Shown one piece after another: positions 11,167 through 21,764 of a stretch of DNA of 64,000 bases. Both the position numbers and the translations under genes were made by a program. Below the pieces are notes generated by a model. That model ran no database searches. It was not told the DNA's origin and saw nothing but the letters and a program-made list of their open reading frames with translations. Source of the DNA: Scalesia atractyloides (lineage: Eukaryota > Streptophyta > Magnoliopsida > Asterales > Asteraceae); NCBI GenBank assembly GCA_947069175.1, contig CAMTDV010000007.1, positions 49,743,681 to 49,807,680 of the forward strand. Direction: 5' to 3'. The first letter of the stretch is position 1, and every line of letters starts with the position of its first letter.

Positions 11167-11991
11167 TTTTCTGTTAGTTCTAGGAATCAATTAAACCTTA
11201 TGTTCAACCATGAATCGATCTGTTTACGCTAACTGAAACCGTTATCGGTTTCCAAACGTCCAAAAACGTTTGAGTGTTCGCGGTTTCTGTCAATAACCGA
11301 TACACCGACACCTCCAATCAATTTAGCTTTGAATGGACTTGAATTCAAGAGTTGATCGGTTTTAATAACCGAAAACCTGCATTTCCTGAATTACTCCAAT
11401 CATAGTCCCCTCTCGCGACTCAAACACATCTGCAGACCTTTAATTTCACTTTCGCACTACTTTCAGTTCGTCGGAAAAGCTATTTGAACTCGCCGGACTT
11501 TCGCCGGAAAACCGTGTCTTCCATCAAATCAGTATGTCTCTCATTTCTTTCATCGTCTATCAGTTGTTAAGCTTTTGCTAACTCCAGCCCTTCAATTAGA
11601 ATCAGTTTCAGACGACGAAATCGGATAATTTACTCTCGCCGGAAACTTCTGAAAGTTCCCAATTCTCGCTGTGAAACGGTATAGTCTTTTAAACCTTCTG
11701 GTAATTCTTGTTCAGTGCTTCAATTCCGCATTTAGCTAATCAAAATTGATAATCTGTACGCTCAGACGAAATCCGTAAAAACAGAGCCGACGACTTCGCC
11801 GGAATTCTGAGATAGATCGTTTCTCCGGTATGTTTACTTCCAAAATCGTCTCTGCCATTTCATTTTAGTCATTTGAATGTTTGTCAATCGAATTAAACAA
11901 GAAACAATAGAGTAATCGTAGTCTGTGATTCTGTAACGAAGAAGACGAAGTTAGGTTGTTTATACGTTTAATATAATTTGGATATTATCTC

Positions 11992-12057
11992 GGGTTAGAC
12001 ACATAGTCCAGCGGTGGACTGTGTGCACACATATTTCACACGCCGCGAGTTCGATCC
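11992..12057 (+). other. tRNA-like unit 1 in Gypsy-B 5' LTR
   Basis: The unit starts GGGTTAGACAC, forms an extended D-arm-like hairpin with loop GCGG, and ends with a B-box-like GAGTTCGATCC (12047-12057). The 3' LTR copy of the hairpin (from 20178) has a perfect 10-bp stem. The A-box region (TAGTCCAGCGG) is diverged. It is the first of three units spaced exactly 169 bp apart. Confidence 0.55.
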
Positions 12058-12160
12058 TTGACACACACGTATGCTCTGTAATAAAGATGTTTTATTTTTC
12101 TAACTGAACCAGATTAACTTACGATAGATGTTAAGTATAATAAAAATCGGTATATTAACC

Positions 12161-12227
12161 AGGTTAGACACACAGTCCAGCGGTGGACTGTGTGCAACAC
12201 TAACCCACAGGTCCCGGGTTCGAGACC
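12161..12227 (+). other. tRNA-like unit 2 in Gypsy-B 5' LTR
   Basis: The unit has the same layout as unit 1: GGTTAGACAC, then hairpin ACACAGTCCA-GCGG-TGGACTGTGT with a perfect 10-bp stem, then B-box-like GGTTCGAGACC (12217-12227). The flanking CCCGGGTTCGAGACC is close to a real T arm. Confidence 0.6.
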
Positions 12228-12329
12228 TGTTGCACACTCCGGTTCGATGATTAAAACCCTTTTTGAAAATAAAAGAATTTTGAATAAACTAAAATAGTAT
12301 ATAAATTTAATTAAAAACAGAATTATTTC

Positions 12330-12396
12330 GGGTTAGACACGTAGCTCAGTTGGTAGAGCTGCGTGCACGCGTACGAGAGGTCTCGGGTTCGAGTCC
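12330..12396 (+). other. tRNA-like unit 3 in Gypsy-B 5' LTR (best A and B boxes)
   Basis: TAGCTCAGTTGG (12342-12353) is a perfect A-box and GGTTCGAGTCC (12386-12396) a perfect B-box, separated by the 32 bases expected in a class I tRNA. The D arm is lengthened into a ~10-bp hairpin. An acceptor-like CGGG/CCCG pairing is possible between 12329 and 12402, but a full acceptor and a proper anticodon stem are not. It is probably a captured tRNA sequence that retains internal pol III promoter boxes. Confidence 0.7.
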
Positions 12397-12934
12397 TGCC
12401 CGACGCATACATACACACAATAGAACCGGTCAAGCAGTCAACAGTCACAGTCAAACAGTCAACGGTCAATGGTCAACGCAAAAGTCAACATTTTTTTTAT
12501 ATTTTTATTTATTTAATTGAATTTAAAAATCAATTAAAAATACTTAAAAATAATGTTTTTAAAGATAGGAAATAGCCTTAAACTCACAAAAATATATCTA
12601 AAAATCCTATTAACATTATTAATAAAATCCACTCATTTACTATACCTTCCGTTATTATTTAGGTTAGTTAATCCTCGTTGATCAATCCTTCAAACTCGTG
12701 CGCATCTCATCATCTCCAACCGAACGCACCCAATATGAGTGAATCTCTACAAATTCCCCGTTTTAATCACGTTTTTGGGGTGTATCATGTGTCTTACCAT
12801 TTATTATATTTAAGTCATTGTGCATACATCATATCATGAACAAATGTGTATTCAGCTTGTATCAACTGTTTGTGTGGTTATTGTTTAGATTTAATTTATT
12901 ATTTTCAGTACATGCAATATCATAGGCCGCCGCT

Positions 12935-13083
12935 CCCCATTACATTATGAGCGTTGAGCAGTTCCCCATTACATTATGAGCGTGAACCGGGCGTTGCCAA
13001 CATACGATCGGCTCCGTTTGATTGAGCCTTGATCGCACAGACATTCATCATAGGCCGTCAGTTCCCCATTACATTATGAGCGT
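12935..13083 (+). repeat. Triplicated 20-bp word in Gypsy-B 5' LTR
   Basis: CCCCATTACATTATGAGCGT occurs at 12935, 12964 and 13064. Around it, GTTGCCAACATA also appears twice. The block is repeated in the 3' LTR near 21120-21270. It could be a regulatory repeat or simple local duplication. Confidence 0.8.
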
Positions 13084-13567
13084 GAACGTGACGTTGCCAA
13101 CATATACAGTTTCATTCATGTTATATATTCATGCAAGTTCATATGTTATTGTATGTTATTGTTTGTGGTTGTGATTGCTATTGTTTGATTATTTACATTT
13201 GCTCACATATGACTATTGCACAATTTTTCCATGATAAAAATAATAAGAAATCAATAATAAATGTTTATCTAACAAGGTTCACTCCCCAACTTATGTTGAC
13301 CCAAAAACCCTCATTTTTTTACACATGATACAGGTGATCCAGCTGCAGCAAGAAACACATAGGATTGGCTTAGAAGAATAAACTGGTTTAGAGCTTGGAT
13401 TGTTTAGTTGATTATTTTTCTTTGTATTTGTATGAACATGTTTGGATTATTGAGAATGTAATTTTGACTTAAATGAATATGAAACATATTAGTAAATATC
13501 ATGAGCTTTGGTGATAACCCAATTATGCCCCGACTCTTATTCCGCTGCGAGTCGGGGTGTGACAGAT

Positions 13568-13580
13568 TGGTATCAGAGCC
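13568..13580 (+). other. Gypsy-B primer binding site (initiator tRNA-Met)
   Basis: TGGTATCAGAGCC lies three bases after the 5' LTR terminus TGTGACA and complements the 3' end of initiator tRNA-Met. Confidence 0.95.
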
Positions 13581-14379
13581 ATGACTATAGGATTATGGAT
13601 AGTTTATTAGACCCTTAGAGCCTGTACTATAGTTGATTAGAATTTTTTAAAATTTTTGTGTGTTACATGCCAAATTTCATGATGATTATATGTTTTATGT
13701 TTAATGTTACATTCAATGTTATGCAAGCATGTTCATAAGTACATACTATTAGATAATGCCTATCATGAATCATATTCTCATAACATATCATATCCATGAG
13801 AGCACACACCACATCATTTTCATGATTGTTTTTACAATGATTTTTGTATTTTCAAATCACATCAAAGTGAGTTCTCATGGCGGGCATGTAGTAACTGGAA
13901 GGGTACAAGTACCGGTAGTCGGAACGTCCTGTCTAGGCTTGGCATTCGTATAAATCCAAAATAAAGGACCAGTTTGCCTACCTGGGGACTAACGATGAGA
14001 GTACGAAGTACCTATTAGGCCAAAGCATGCTATACCAAACGTCGTGTGAGCTAACCCCACTTTGAGTTGTCATTGTGTCTACACCTGGACACATTCCGAC
14101 CATACATCTCGTAAACATATTTCATGGTTTTCATTCGGGTGATGCGAGTGTTAAATCGCCAATACTAATGTGAATCTAACCAAGCCAATAGTCATGGGGG
14201 CCCACATGACTATACAGGTGAAGGTATGGGGGACATTTGAGGCCCAACATGAGCAAACCCAAGACATCCTATGGATGTAGTTGCATTATTGATATTTATG
14301 TTATTTTCATTTTCTTTAAGACACATGACACCTAAAAAGACTCCTTAAACTCACAATCTTCTTATATATGTTCCTGTAG
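13581..14379 (+). other. Gypsy-B untranslated leader
   Basis: About 800 bp separate the PBS from gag and contain no convincing frame. Part of it (about 13860-14290) is less AT-rich than the rest and may hold structured RNA such as the packaging signal, but I identify no specific element. Confidence 0.6.
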
Positions 14380-16218
14380 ATGTCGGCTAGGCAACAACGA
14401 GGGGGTAGAAAATCAGGAAGGTCATGCGAACGCTTGGCCACTCAAATCGCAAAACAAATGGCCGCGGTACTTCCTGACATTGTGGTTCAAGTACAACAAG
14501 CTCTCGCCACAAATCCCACCAATCCTCCCCAGCAAGAAGACCAGATCATCGGCAACCCTCCTACCAACAAGTGCTCATATAAACATTTCAAGTCTTGCGA
14601 TCCTCCGAAATTTGAAGGGACCGAAGGTGTCACTGCTCTCCTCCACTTGTTTGAGGAAATGGAAAACACCTTCCTCAACTGCGATTGTCCCGAGGATCGC
14701 AAGGTACGATACGCAACCGGGAGACTATTTGGGGTAGCTCTTGCCTGGTGGAATACTGAAAAGGGTAAGAGAGGAATCGAAGATGCAATGGCCTTAACGT
14801 GGGAGGAGTTAAGGGAAATCATGACGAGACGATTCTGTCCTAGAAGTGAGATTAAAAAGTTAGAGGACGAATTTCATTCATTGAAGCAAAAGGAGGGAGA
14901 TCATACTTCCTACAACAAGAGGTTTTTAGAGTTGAACCAGATGGTCCCTAACTTGTTCACCACAGTTTACCGTTTAGTCGAGTATTATATTCGAGGTCTT
15001 CCCTCGAAAATTCAAGATTCAGTTCTCAGCACTTCGCCAACAACACTTGAAGCTGCTATGGAACTAGCTACTGAACTGACCGAGAATCGAATTCGCAACG
15101 GTAAATTTAAAGAGGAGAAAAAGAAAGCCCCCGTTGAGGGCCAAACTTCAAACCATTCCACCTCCTCCTCTAAGTTTGCTAACAAGAGGAAACGTAACAC
15201 CAGAAATTTCGCTGTCACACAAACCAATTACCCTATCCCTGCTGCACCCATTACCCAAGTTACCCCCTCACCTGCACCATATAAAAGGCCATACTCTGGC
15301 CCATTACCAAAATGCAACCGTTGCCAATACCATCACTTTCCTGATCATCCCTGCCAACATTGCACCGGCTGTGGTCGCGCAGGTCATACTGTTCAAACCT
15401 GTCGCATACCTCAGCGAACGAACCGCCACCAGCCCTCAACTCAAACTCACCATCAAGTAATGGGTCAAGCCCAACAACCCCTACTACTACCACCTACCCA
15501 ACATTTAGCCCAATCATACTACCAACCCAACTATCCCATGGTGCAACCTATGCGGGCTTGCTACAATTGTGGAGATCCAAGCCACTTTAGAAACACTTGT
15601 CCACGTTTGGTGAACATTATACATGCTCAAGCCCAAGCAAATCCGGTGAATCAAGCTAACCAAGCTCCTCCACCTGCAAGAGGAAGAGCTTTCAACATCA
15701 ACGCTAACCAGGCTAGAGCTGACAGCAATGTGGTTAACGGTACGTTTCTTATCAATGGTAGTTATGCATCCATGTTGTTGGATACTGGCGCGGATAAAAG
15801 TTTTGTGTCCTTAGAGTTTGAACCCATCCTAAACCAAATTCGTGATAAGATCATGGAATCCATAACAGTAGAAGTTGCTGACGGAAAACCGGTCTGATTA
15901 AACTCTATTATACGCAATTGTACTCTCACCTTAAACGATCACGATTTTCCAGTTGACCTCATTCCTATGAAGTTGGGAAGCTTTGATATTATAATTGGTA
16001 TGCACTGGCTCAGCCAACATCAGGCTGAAGTTGTATGCCGCGAAAAGTTTATACGCATTCCTCTTTCAAACGGTCAGACTCTACGAATCTTTGGAGAAAC
16101 CTCATCGAAAGGACTCAGATTAATGTCCTGTCTTCAGGCTCGAAAATATCTACGCAAGAATTATGTCGCATTTTTTAACCCATGTCGTCAAAAAGGGAAC
16201 CATGGAGAAGAAACTTGA
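14380..16218 (+). pseudogene. gag-pro: Gypsy-B gag-protease, one nonsense codon, 3' frameshift
   Basis: ATG 14380 (MSARQQRGGRK) starts a 505-codon frame. Residues ~65-235 hold the Gag core (CDPPKFEGTEG, LAWWNTEKGKRG, RRFCPRSEIKKLEDEF). After a basic linker come a Cys/His-rich region (CNRCQYHHFPDHPCQHC...CGRAGHTVQTC) and the zinc knuckle CYNCGDPSHFRNTC. The protease motif LLDTGADKSFVS follows at ~465. TGA at 15895 interrupts the frame. It then continues to the IIGMHWLSQH region of protease and is lost in a six-T run near 16170, where the pol frame is offset by one base. Unlike Gypsy-A, gag has no intron-like segment. The ATG is preferred because it directly precedes the basic Gag N-terminus. 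Confidence 0.9.
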
Positions 16219-19051
16219 AGACATCCCAGTAGTAAAAGATTTTTCGCAAGTTTTTCCTGACGACATTTCAGGACTTCCTCCCGTGAGAGAAGTCGAAATT
16301 CGCATCGATCTTATACCTGGTGCTACACAAGTTGCAAAGTCTCCTTATAGGTTAGCCCCCTCTGAAATGCAAGAGCTAGCCAGTCAATTGCAAGAGTTGA
16401 CTGACAAAGGATTCATACGTCCTAGCTCCTCGCCTTGGGGTGCACCTGTCCTTTTTGTGAAGAAGAAAGATGGAACGTTTCGCATGTGCATCGACTATAG
16501 AGAACTCAACAAGTTAACGATCAATAATCGCTATCCATTACCTCGCATTGATGATCTTCTTGACCAACTTCAAGGCGCCAGCTGTTTTTCAAAAATCGAC
16601 CTTCGTTCTGGTTATCACCAACTTAGAGTACATGAAGAAGACGTCCCAAAGACCGCCTTCCGAACTCGTTATGGTCATTATGAATTCATGGTCATGCCAT
16701 TTGGTTTAACCAACGCTCCAGCTGTCTTCATGGATTTAATGAACAGAGTCTGCAAACCCTATCTCGATCGTTTTGTTATAGTCTTTATCGACGACATCCT
16801 CATTTACTCAAAGTCTAAGTCTGATCATGAACGGCATCTTCGACTCATCCTTACACTCCTAGAGAATAAAAAGCTTTACGCCAAATTTTCCAAATGCGAA
16901 TTCTGGTTAAAAGAGGTACAATTCCTTGGACATGTAGTCAATGACAAGGGAATACATGTCGACCCCTCAAAAATCAAAGCGGTACAAGAATGGCAAGCGC
17001 CACGTACACCAACTGAAGTAAGATCATTCCTTGGTTTGGCTGGTTATTATCGCCGTTTCATTTCAAACTTCTCTCGCATTGCTGTACCACTCACGGCTTT
17101 AACTCATAAGGGAAAACCCTTCATATGGGGACCCAAACAAGAAGAAGGCTTCCAAACCCTTAAACAAAAACTCTGTGATGCACCAATCCTCACTCTTCCT
17201 GAAGGTTGTGATGACTTCGTGGTTTATTGCGACGCGTCAGGGCAAGGACTAGGCTGTGTTCTAATGCAAAGAGAAAAGGTGATAGCTTATGCTTCTAGAC
17301 AACTCAAAACTCATGAGAAGAACTACACCACCCACGACCTAGAACTTGGTGCCGTTGTGTTCGCTCTTAAGATATGGAGACATTATCTCTACGGTACTAA
17401 GTGTGAAATATACACTGACCACAAGAGTCTTCAACATATCTTCAACCAAAAGGAGTTAAACATGAGGCAATGAAGATGGGTCGAACTTCTAAATGACTAC
17501 GACTGTGAAATTCGGTATCACCTTGGCAAGGCAAATGTGGTGGCTGATGCACTCAGTCGAAAGGGTTATGCGAACTCCATTCGTCTTCTATGTTCGCAAA
17601 TCATAACCGACATCAAAGATCAAATTCAAGAAGCCCAACATGTTTCAGTAACGGAAGACGACGTACGAAAGGAGCTGTCCTGTGGAGCTGAACTTAAAAT
17701 TGAAACTAAATCTGACGGTATTCTGTACTATTTAGATCGCATATGGATTCCTGACCACAACAACCTTCGTGAATTCCTTATGAATGAGGCACACAAAACA
17801 CGATACTCTATACACCCAGGAGCCGACAAGATGTATCAAGACCTTCGATACACCTACTGGTGGCCTGGAATGAAAAATGATATTGCTGTTTTTGTTTCCA
17901 AGTGCCTTACATGTTCCAAGGTAAAAGCTGAACATCAAAGACCCTCAGGACTTCTGGTCCAACCTGAAATACCTGTATGGAAGTGGGAAAACATAACCAT
18001 GGACTTCATTACCGGGTTACCTCGCACTTCTGGTGGGTATGACACTATATGGGTAATTATTGATTGTCTTACAAAATCAGCTCACTTTATTCCAATCCGC
18101 GAAGATTTCAAGAACGAAAAGCTAGCTCGTATCTACATCAGCGAAATCGTAAGCCGACATGGTGTACCGTTAAGCATTATTTCAGATCGTGATGGTCGTT
18201 TCACTTCACGAACATGGCAAGCCGTACAAGCCGCTTTGGGTACACGATTAGATCTCAGTACCGCTTATCATCCTCAAACTGATGGACAATCTGAACGCAC
18301 CATTCAAACTCTTGAAGATACGCTTCGAGCATGTGTCATAGACTTCAAGGGTAATTGGGACGCTCATCTACCATTAGTTGAATTTTTGTACAACAACAAC
18401 TATCATTCAAGTATCGGCATGGCACCTTTTGAAGCCTTATATGGTCGTAAGTGCCGATCTCCAGTATGTTGGTACGAAATTGGGGAAGCTCAAATCACCG
18501 GTCCAGAATTGATTCAAGAAACCACAGACAAGATCCATCAAATTCGAAACAATCTTCTAGCAGCTCAAAGTCGTCAAAAGAGTTATGCAGATAAACGACG
18601 AAAGCCTTTGGAGTTTAACATTGGTGATCATGTACTTTTAAAAGTATCACCGTGGAAGGGAGTAGTTCGTTTTGGTCAAAAAGGTAAGCTAGCACCACGC
18701 TACGTAGGACCTTTCAAGATACTCGAAAGAGTAGAACCTGTAGCATACAAGCTTGATCTACCAGAAGAACTCAACAGAATTCACCCCACATTCCACGTAT
18801 CAAACTAGAAGAAGTGCCTCGCCGATGAGAACCTCCATATTCCTCTGGAAGATATTCAGATTGATGAATCTATGCATTTTCTTGAAAGACCAGTAGAGAT
18901 CATGGACTTCGGAGAAAAACGTCTAAGACGAAGTCGCATTCCAATTGTTAGGGTACGCTGGGAGTCGAAACGGGGACCTGAGTTTACATGGGAACGTGAA
19001 GACTCAATGGGAGAAAAATACCCGCATCTTTTTCCTACTACTACTACTTAA
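16163..19051 (+). pseudogene. pol: Gypsy-B pol: RT, RNase H, integrase, chromodomain; two internal stops
   Basis: The frame begins with the pre-RT segment (LEDIPVVKDFSQVFPDD), followed by RT with FRMCIDYRELNK, LRSGYHQLRV, FGLTNAPAVFMDLMNR and the catalytic FIDDILIYSK. RNase H (YCDASGQGLGCVLMQ, TDHKSLQHIF) follows. TGA at 17471 falls where the homologous Gypsy-A codon is Arg. Integrase then has the HHCC region (HPGADKMYQDLRYTYWWPGM, CLTCSKV) and DDE residues in MDFITGLP, ISDRDGRFTS and the E of GQSERTIQTLED. TAG at 18806 interrupts the tail. After it a chromodomain-like end (IPIVRVRWESKRGPEFTW) runs to TAA 19049-19051. This copy is non-functional as it stands. Confidence 0.93.
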
Positions 19052-19070
19052 ATTTCGGGACGAAATTCCT

Positions 19071-19082
19071 AAAAGTAGGGGA
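19071..19082 (+). other. Gypsy-B polypurine tract
   Basis: AAAAGTAGGGGA lies three bases before the 3' LTR start and would prime plus-strand DNA synthesis. The preceding AAATTTCGGGACGAAATTCC block is shared with Gypsy-A and, in reverse, with Gypsy-C. Confidence 0.85.
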
Positions 19083-19085
19083 TAC

Positions 19086-21759
19086 TGTAACATTTGTCAA
19101 AAACGGGTTTTCCAAACCCGCTTCGTTTGTAATCGAATATCAAGTCATAAATGTTTCGTTGCGTATTTATGTTAATTTTAATTTTAAACGATGCATAATT
19201 AATAAACAAATTAGAATTTAAAAATTATAATTAATAAAAAGGGAAAATAAAATAAATAAAAAAGAAAATCGGCTGCCGGGATTCGAACCCGGGTCAGCTG
19301 GGTAAGTATAAGACTTAACATGCACACATATAACCACTCCGCCACTTGATGTTTTCTGTTAGTTCTAGGAATCAATTAAACCTTATGTTCAACCATGAAT
19401 CGATCTGTTTAAGCTAACTGAAACCGTTATCGGTTTCCAAACGTCCAAAATCGTTTGAGTGTTCGCGGTTTCTGTCAATAACCGATACACCGACACCTCC
19501 AATCAATTTAGCTTTGAATGGACTTGAATTCAAGAGTTGATCGGTTTTAATAACCGAAAACCTGCATTTCCTGAATTACTCCAATCATAGTCCCCTATCG
19601 TGACTCAAACACATCTGCAGACCTTTAATTTCATTTTCGCACTACTTTCAGTTCGTCGGAAAAGCTATTTGAACTCGCCGGACTTTCGCCGGAAAACCGT
19701 GTCTTCCATCAAATCAGTAAGTCTCTCATTTCTTTCATCGTCTATCAGTTGTTAAGCTTTTGCTAACACCAGCCCTTCAATCAGAATCAGTTTCAGACGA
19801 CGAAATCGGATAATTTACTCTCGCCGGAAAACTTCTGAAAGTTCCCAATTCTCGCTGTGAAACGGTATAGTCTTTTAAACCTTCTGGTAATTCTTGTTCA
19901 GTGCTTCAATTCCGCATTTAGCTAATCAAAATTGATAATCTGTCCGCTCAGACGAAATCCGTAAAAACAGAGCCGACGACTCCGCCGGAATTCTGAGATA
20001 GATCGTTTCTCCGGTATGTTTACTTCCAAAATCGTCTCTGCCATTTCATTTTAGTCATTTGAATGTTTGTCAATCGAATTAAACAAGAAACAATAGAGTA
20101 ATCGTAGTCTGTGATTCTGTAACGAAGAAGACGAAGTTAGGTTGTTTATAAGTTTAATATAATTTGGATATTATCTCGGGTTAGACACACAGTCCAGCGG
20201 TGGACTGTGTGCACACATATTTCACACGCCGCGAGTTCGATCCTTGACACACACGTATGCTCTGTAATAAAGATGTTTTATTTTTCTAACTGAACCGGAT
20301 TAACTTACGATAGATGTTAAGTATAATAAAAATCGGTATATTAACCAGGTTAGACACACAGTCCAGCGGTGGACTGTGTGCAACACTAACCCACAGGTCC
20401 TGGGTTCGAGACCTGTTGCACACTCCGGTTCGATGATTAAAACCCTTTTTGAAAATAAAAGAATTTTGAATAAACTAAAATAGTATATAAATTTAATTAA
20501 AAACAGAATTATTTCGGGTTAGACACGTAGCTCAGTTGGTAGAGCTGCGTGCACGCGTACGAGAGGTCTCGGGTTCGAGTCCTGCCCGGCGCATACATAC
20601 ACACAATAGAACCGGTCAAACAGTCAACAGTCACAGTCAAACAGTCAACGGTCAATGGTCAACGCAAAAGTCAACATTTTTTTAATATTTTTATTTATTT
20701 AATTTAATTTAAAAATCAATTAAAAATACTTAAAAATAATGTTTTTAAAGATAGGAAATAGCCTTAAACTCACAAAAATATATCTAAAAATCCTATTAAA
20801 ATTATTAATAAAATCCACTCATTTACTATACCTTCCGTTATTATTTAGGTTAGTTAATCTTCGTTGATCAATCCTTCAAACTCGTGCGCATCTCATCATC
20901 TCCAACCGAACGCACCCAATGTGAGTGAATCTCTACAAATTCCCCGTTTTAATCACGTTTTTGGGGTGTATCATGTGTCTTACCATTTATTATATTTAAG
21001 TCATTGTGCATACATCATATCATGAACAAATGTGTATTCAGCTTGTATCAACTGTTTGTGTGGTTATTGTTTAGATTTAATTTATTATTTTCAGTACATG
21101 CAATATCATAGGCCGCCGCTCCCATTACATTATGAGCGTTGAGCAGTTCCCCATTACATTATGAGCGTGAACCGGGCGTTGCCAACATACGATCGGCTCC
21201 GTTTGATTGAGCCTTGATCGCACAGACATTCATCATAGGCCGTCAGTTCCCCATTACATTATGAGCGTGAACGTGACGTTGCCAACATATACAGTTTCAT
21301 TCATGTTATATATTCATGCAAGTTCATATGTTATTGTATGTTATTGTATGTTATTGTTTGTGGTTGTGATTGCTATTGTTTGATTATTTACATTTGCTCA
21401 CATATGACTATTGCACAATTTTTCCATGATAAAAATAATAAGAAATCAATAATAAATGTTTATCTAACAAGGTTCACTCCCCAACTTATGTTGACCCAAA
21501 AACCCTCATTTTTTTACACATGATACAGGTGATCCAGCTGCAGCAAGAAACACATAGGATTGGCTTAGAAGAATAAACTGGTTTAGAGCTTGGATTGTTT
21601 AGTTGATTATTTTTCTTTGTATTTGTGTGAACATGTTTGGATTATTGAGAATGTAATTTTGACTTAAATGACTATGAAACTTATTAGTAAATATCATGAG
21701 CTTTGGTGATAATCCAATTATGCCCCGACTCTTATTCCGCTGCGGGTCGGGGTGTGACA
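19086..21759 (+). repeat. Gypsy-B 3' LTR
   Basis: This 2674-bp repeat pairs with the 5' LTR and ends at TGTGACA before the GTCAC target copy. It retains the minus-strand tRNA-like module and the three plus-strand units, whose GGTTAGAC starts are at 20179, 20348 and 20517, again exactly 169 bp apart. The triplicated 20-bp word is also present. Confidence 0.95.
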
Positions 21760-21764
21760 GTCAC

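Larger units (their letters stand above)
10901..13564 (+). repeat. Gypsy-B 5' LTR
   Basis: This 2664-bp repeat pairs with 19086-21759. It contains four tRNA-like modules (one minus, three plus), a CGCCGGAA-rich segment at 11470-11830, and a 20-bp word repeated three times at 12935-13083. Short open frames within it look like chance. The LTR would carry the promoter and polyadenylation signals of the element, but I cannot place a TATA box or start site with confidence. Confidence 0.95.
10901..21759 (+). mobile_element. Gypsy-B: Tekay/Del-like chromovirus nested in Gypsy-A gag
   Basis: LTRs at 10901-13564 and 19086-21759 begin TGTAACATTTGTC and end TGTGACA. GTCAC flanks the element at 10896-10900 and 21760-21764, a perfect 5-bp target duplication inside the Gypsy-A gag frame. 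The total length is 10,859 bp. It has a Met-tRNA PBS, an ~800-bp leader, gag, protease, RT, RNase H, integrase, a chromodomain-like tail and a polypurine tract. The coding region has three premature stops (15895, 17471, 18806) and one frameshift near 16170, so this copy cannot act on its own. In the first ~330 bp of the LTR pair I count six substitutions, fewer per base than in Gypsy-A, which agrees with its later arrival. Confidence 0.95.

Noticed and set aside
12330..12402. Functional tRNA gene
   Set aside because: A and B boxes are good, but the acceptor and anticodon stems cannot form properly. It is therefore reported as tRNA-like only.
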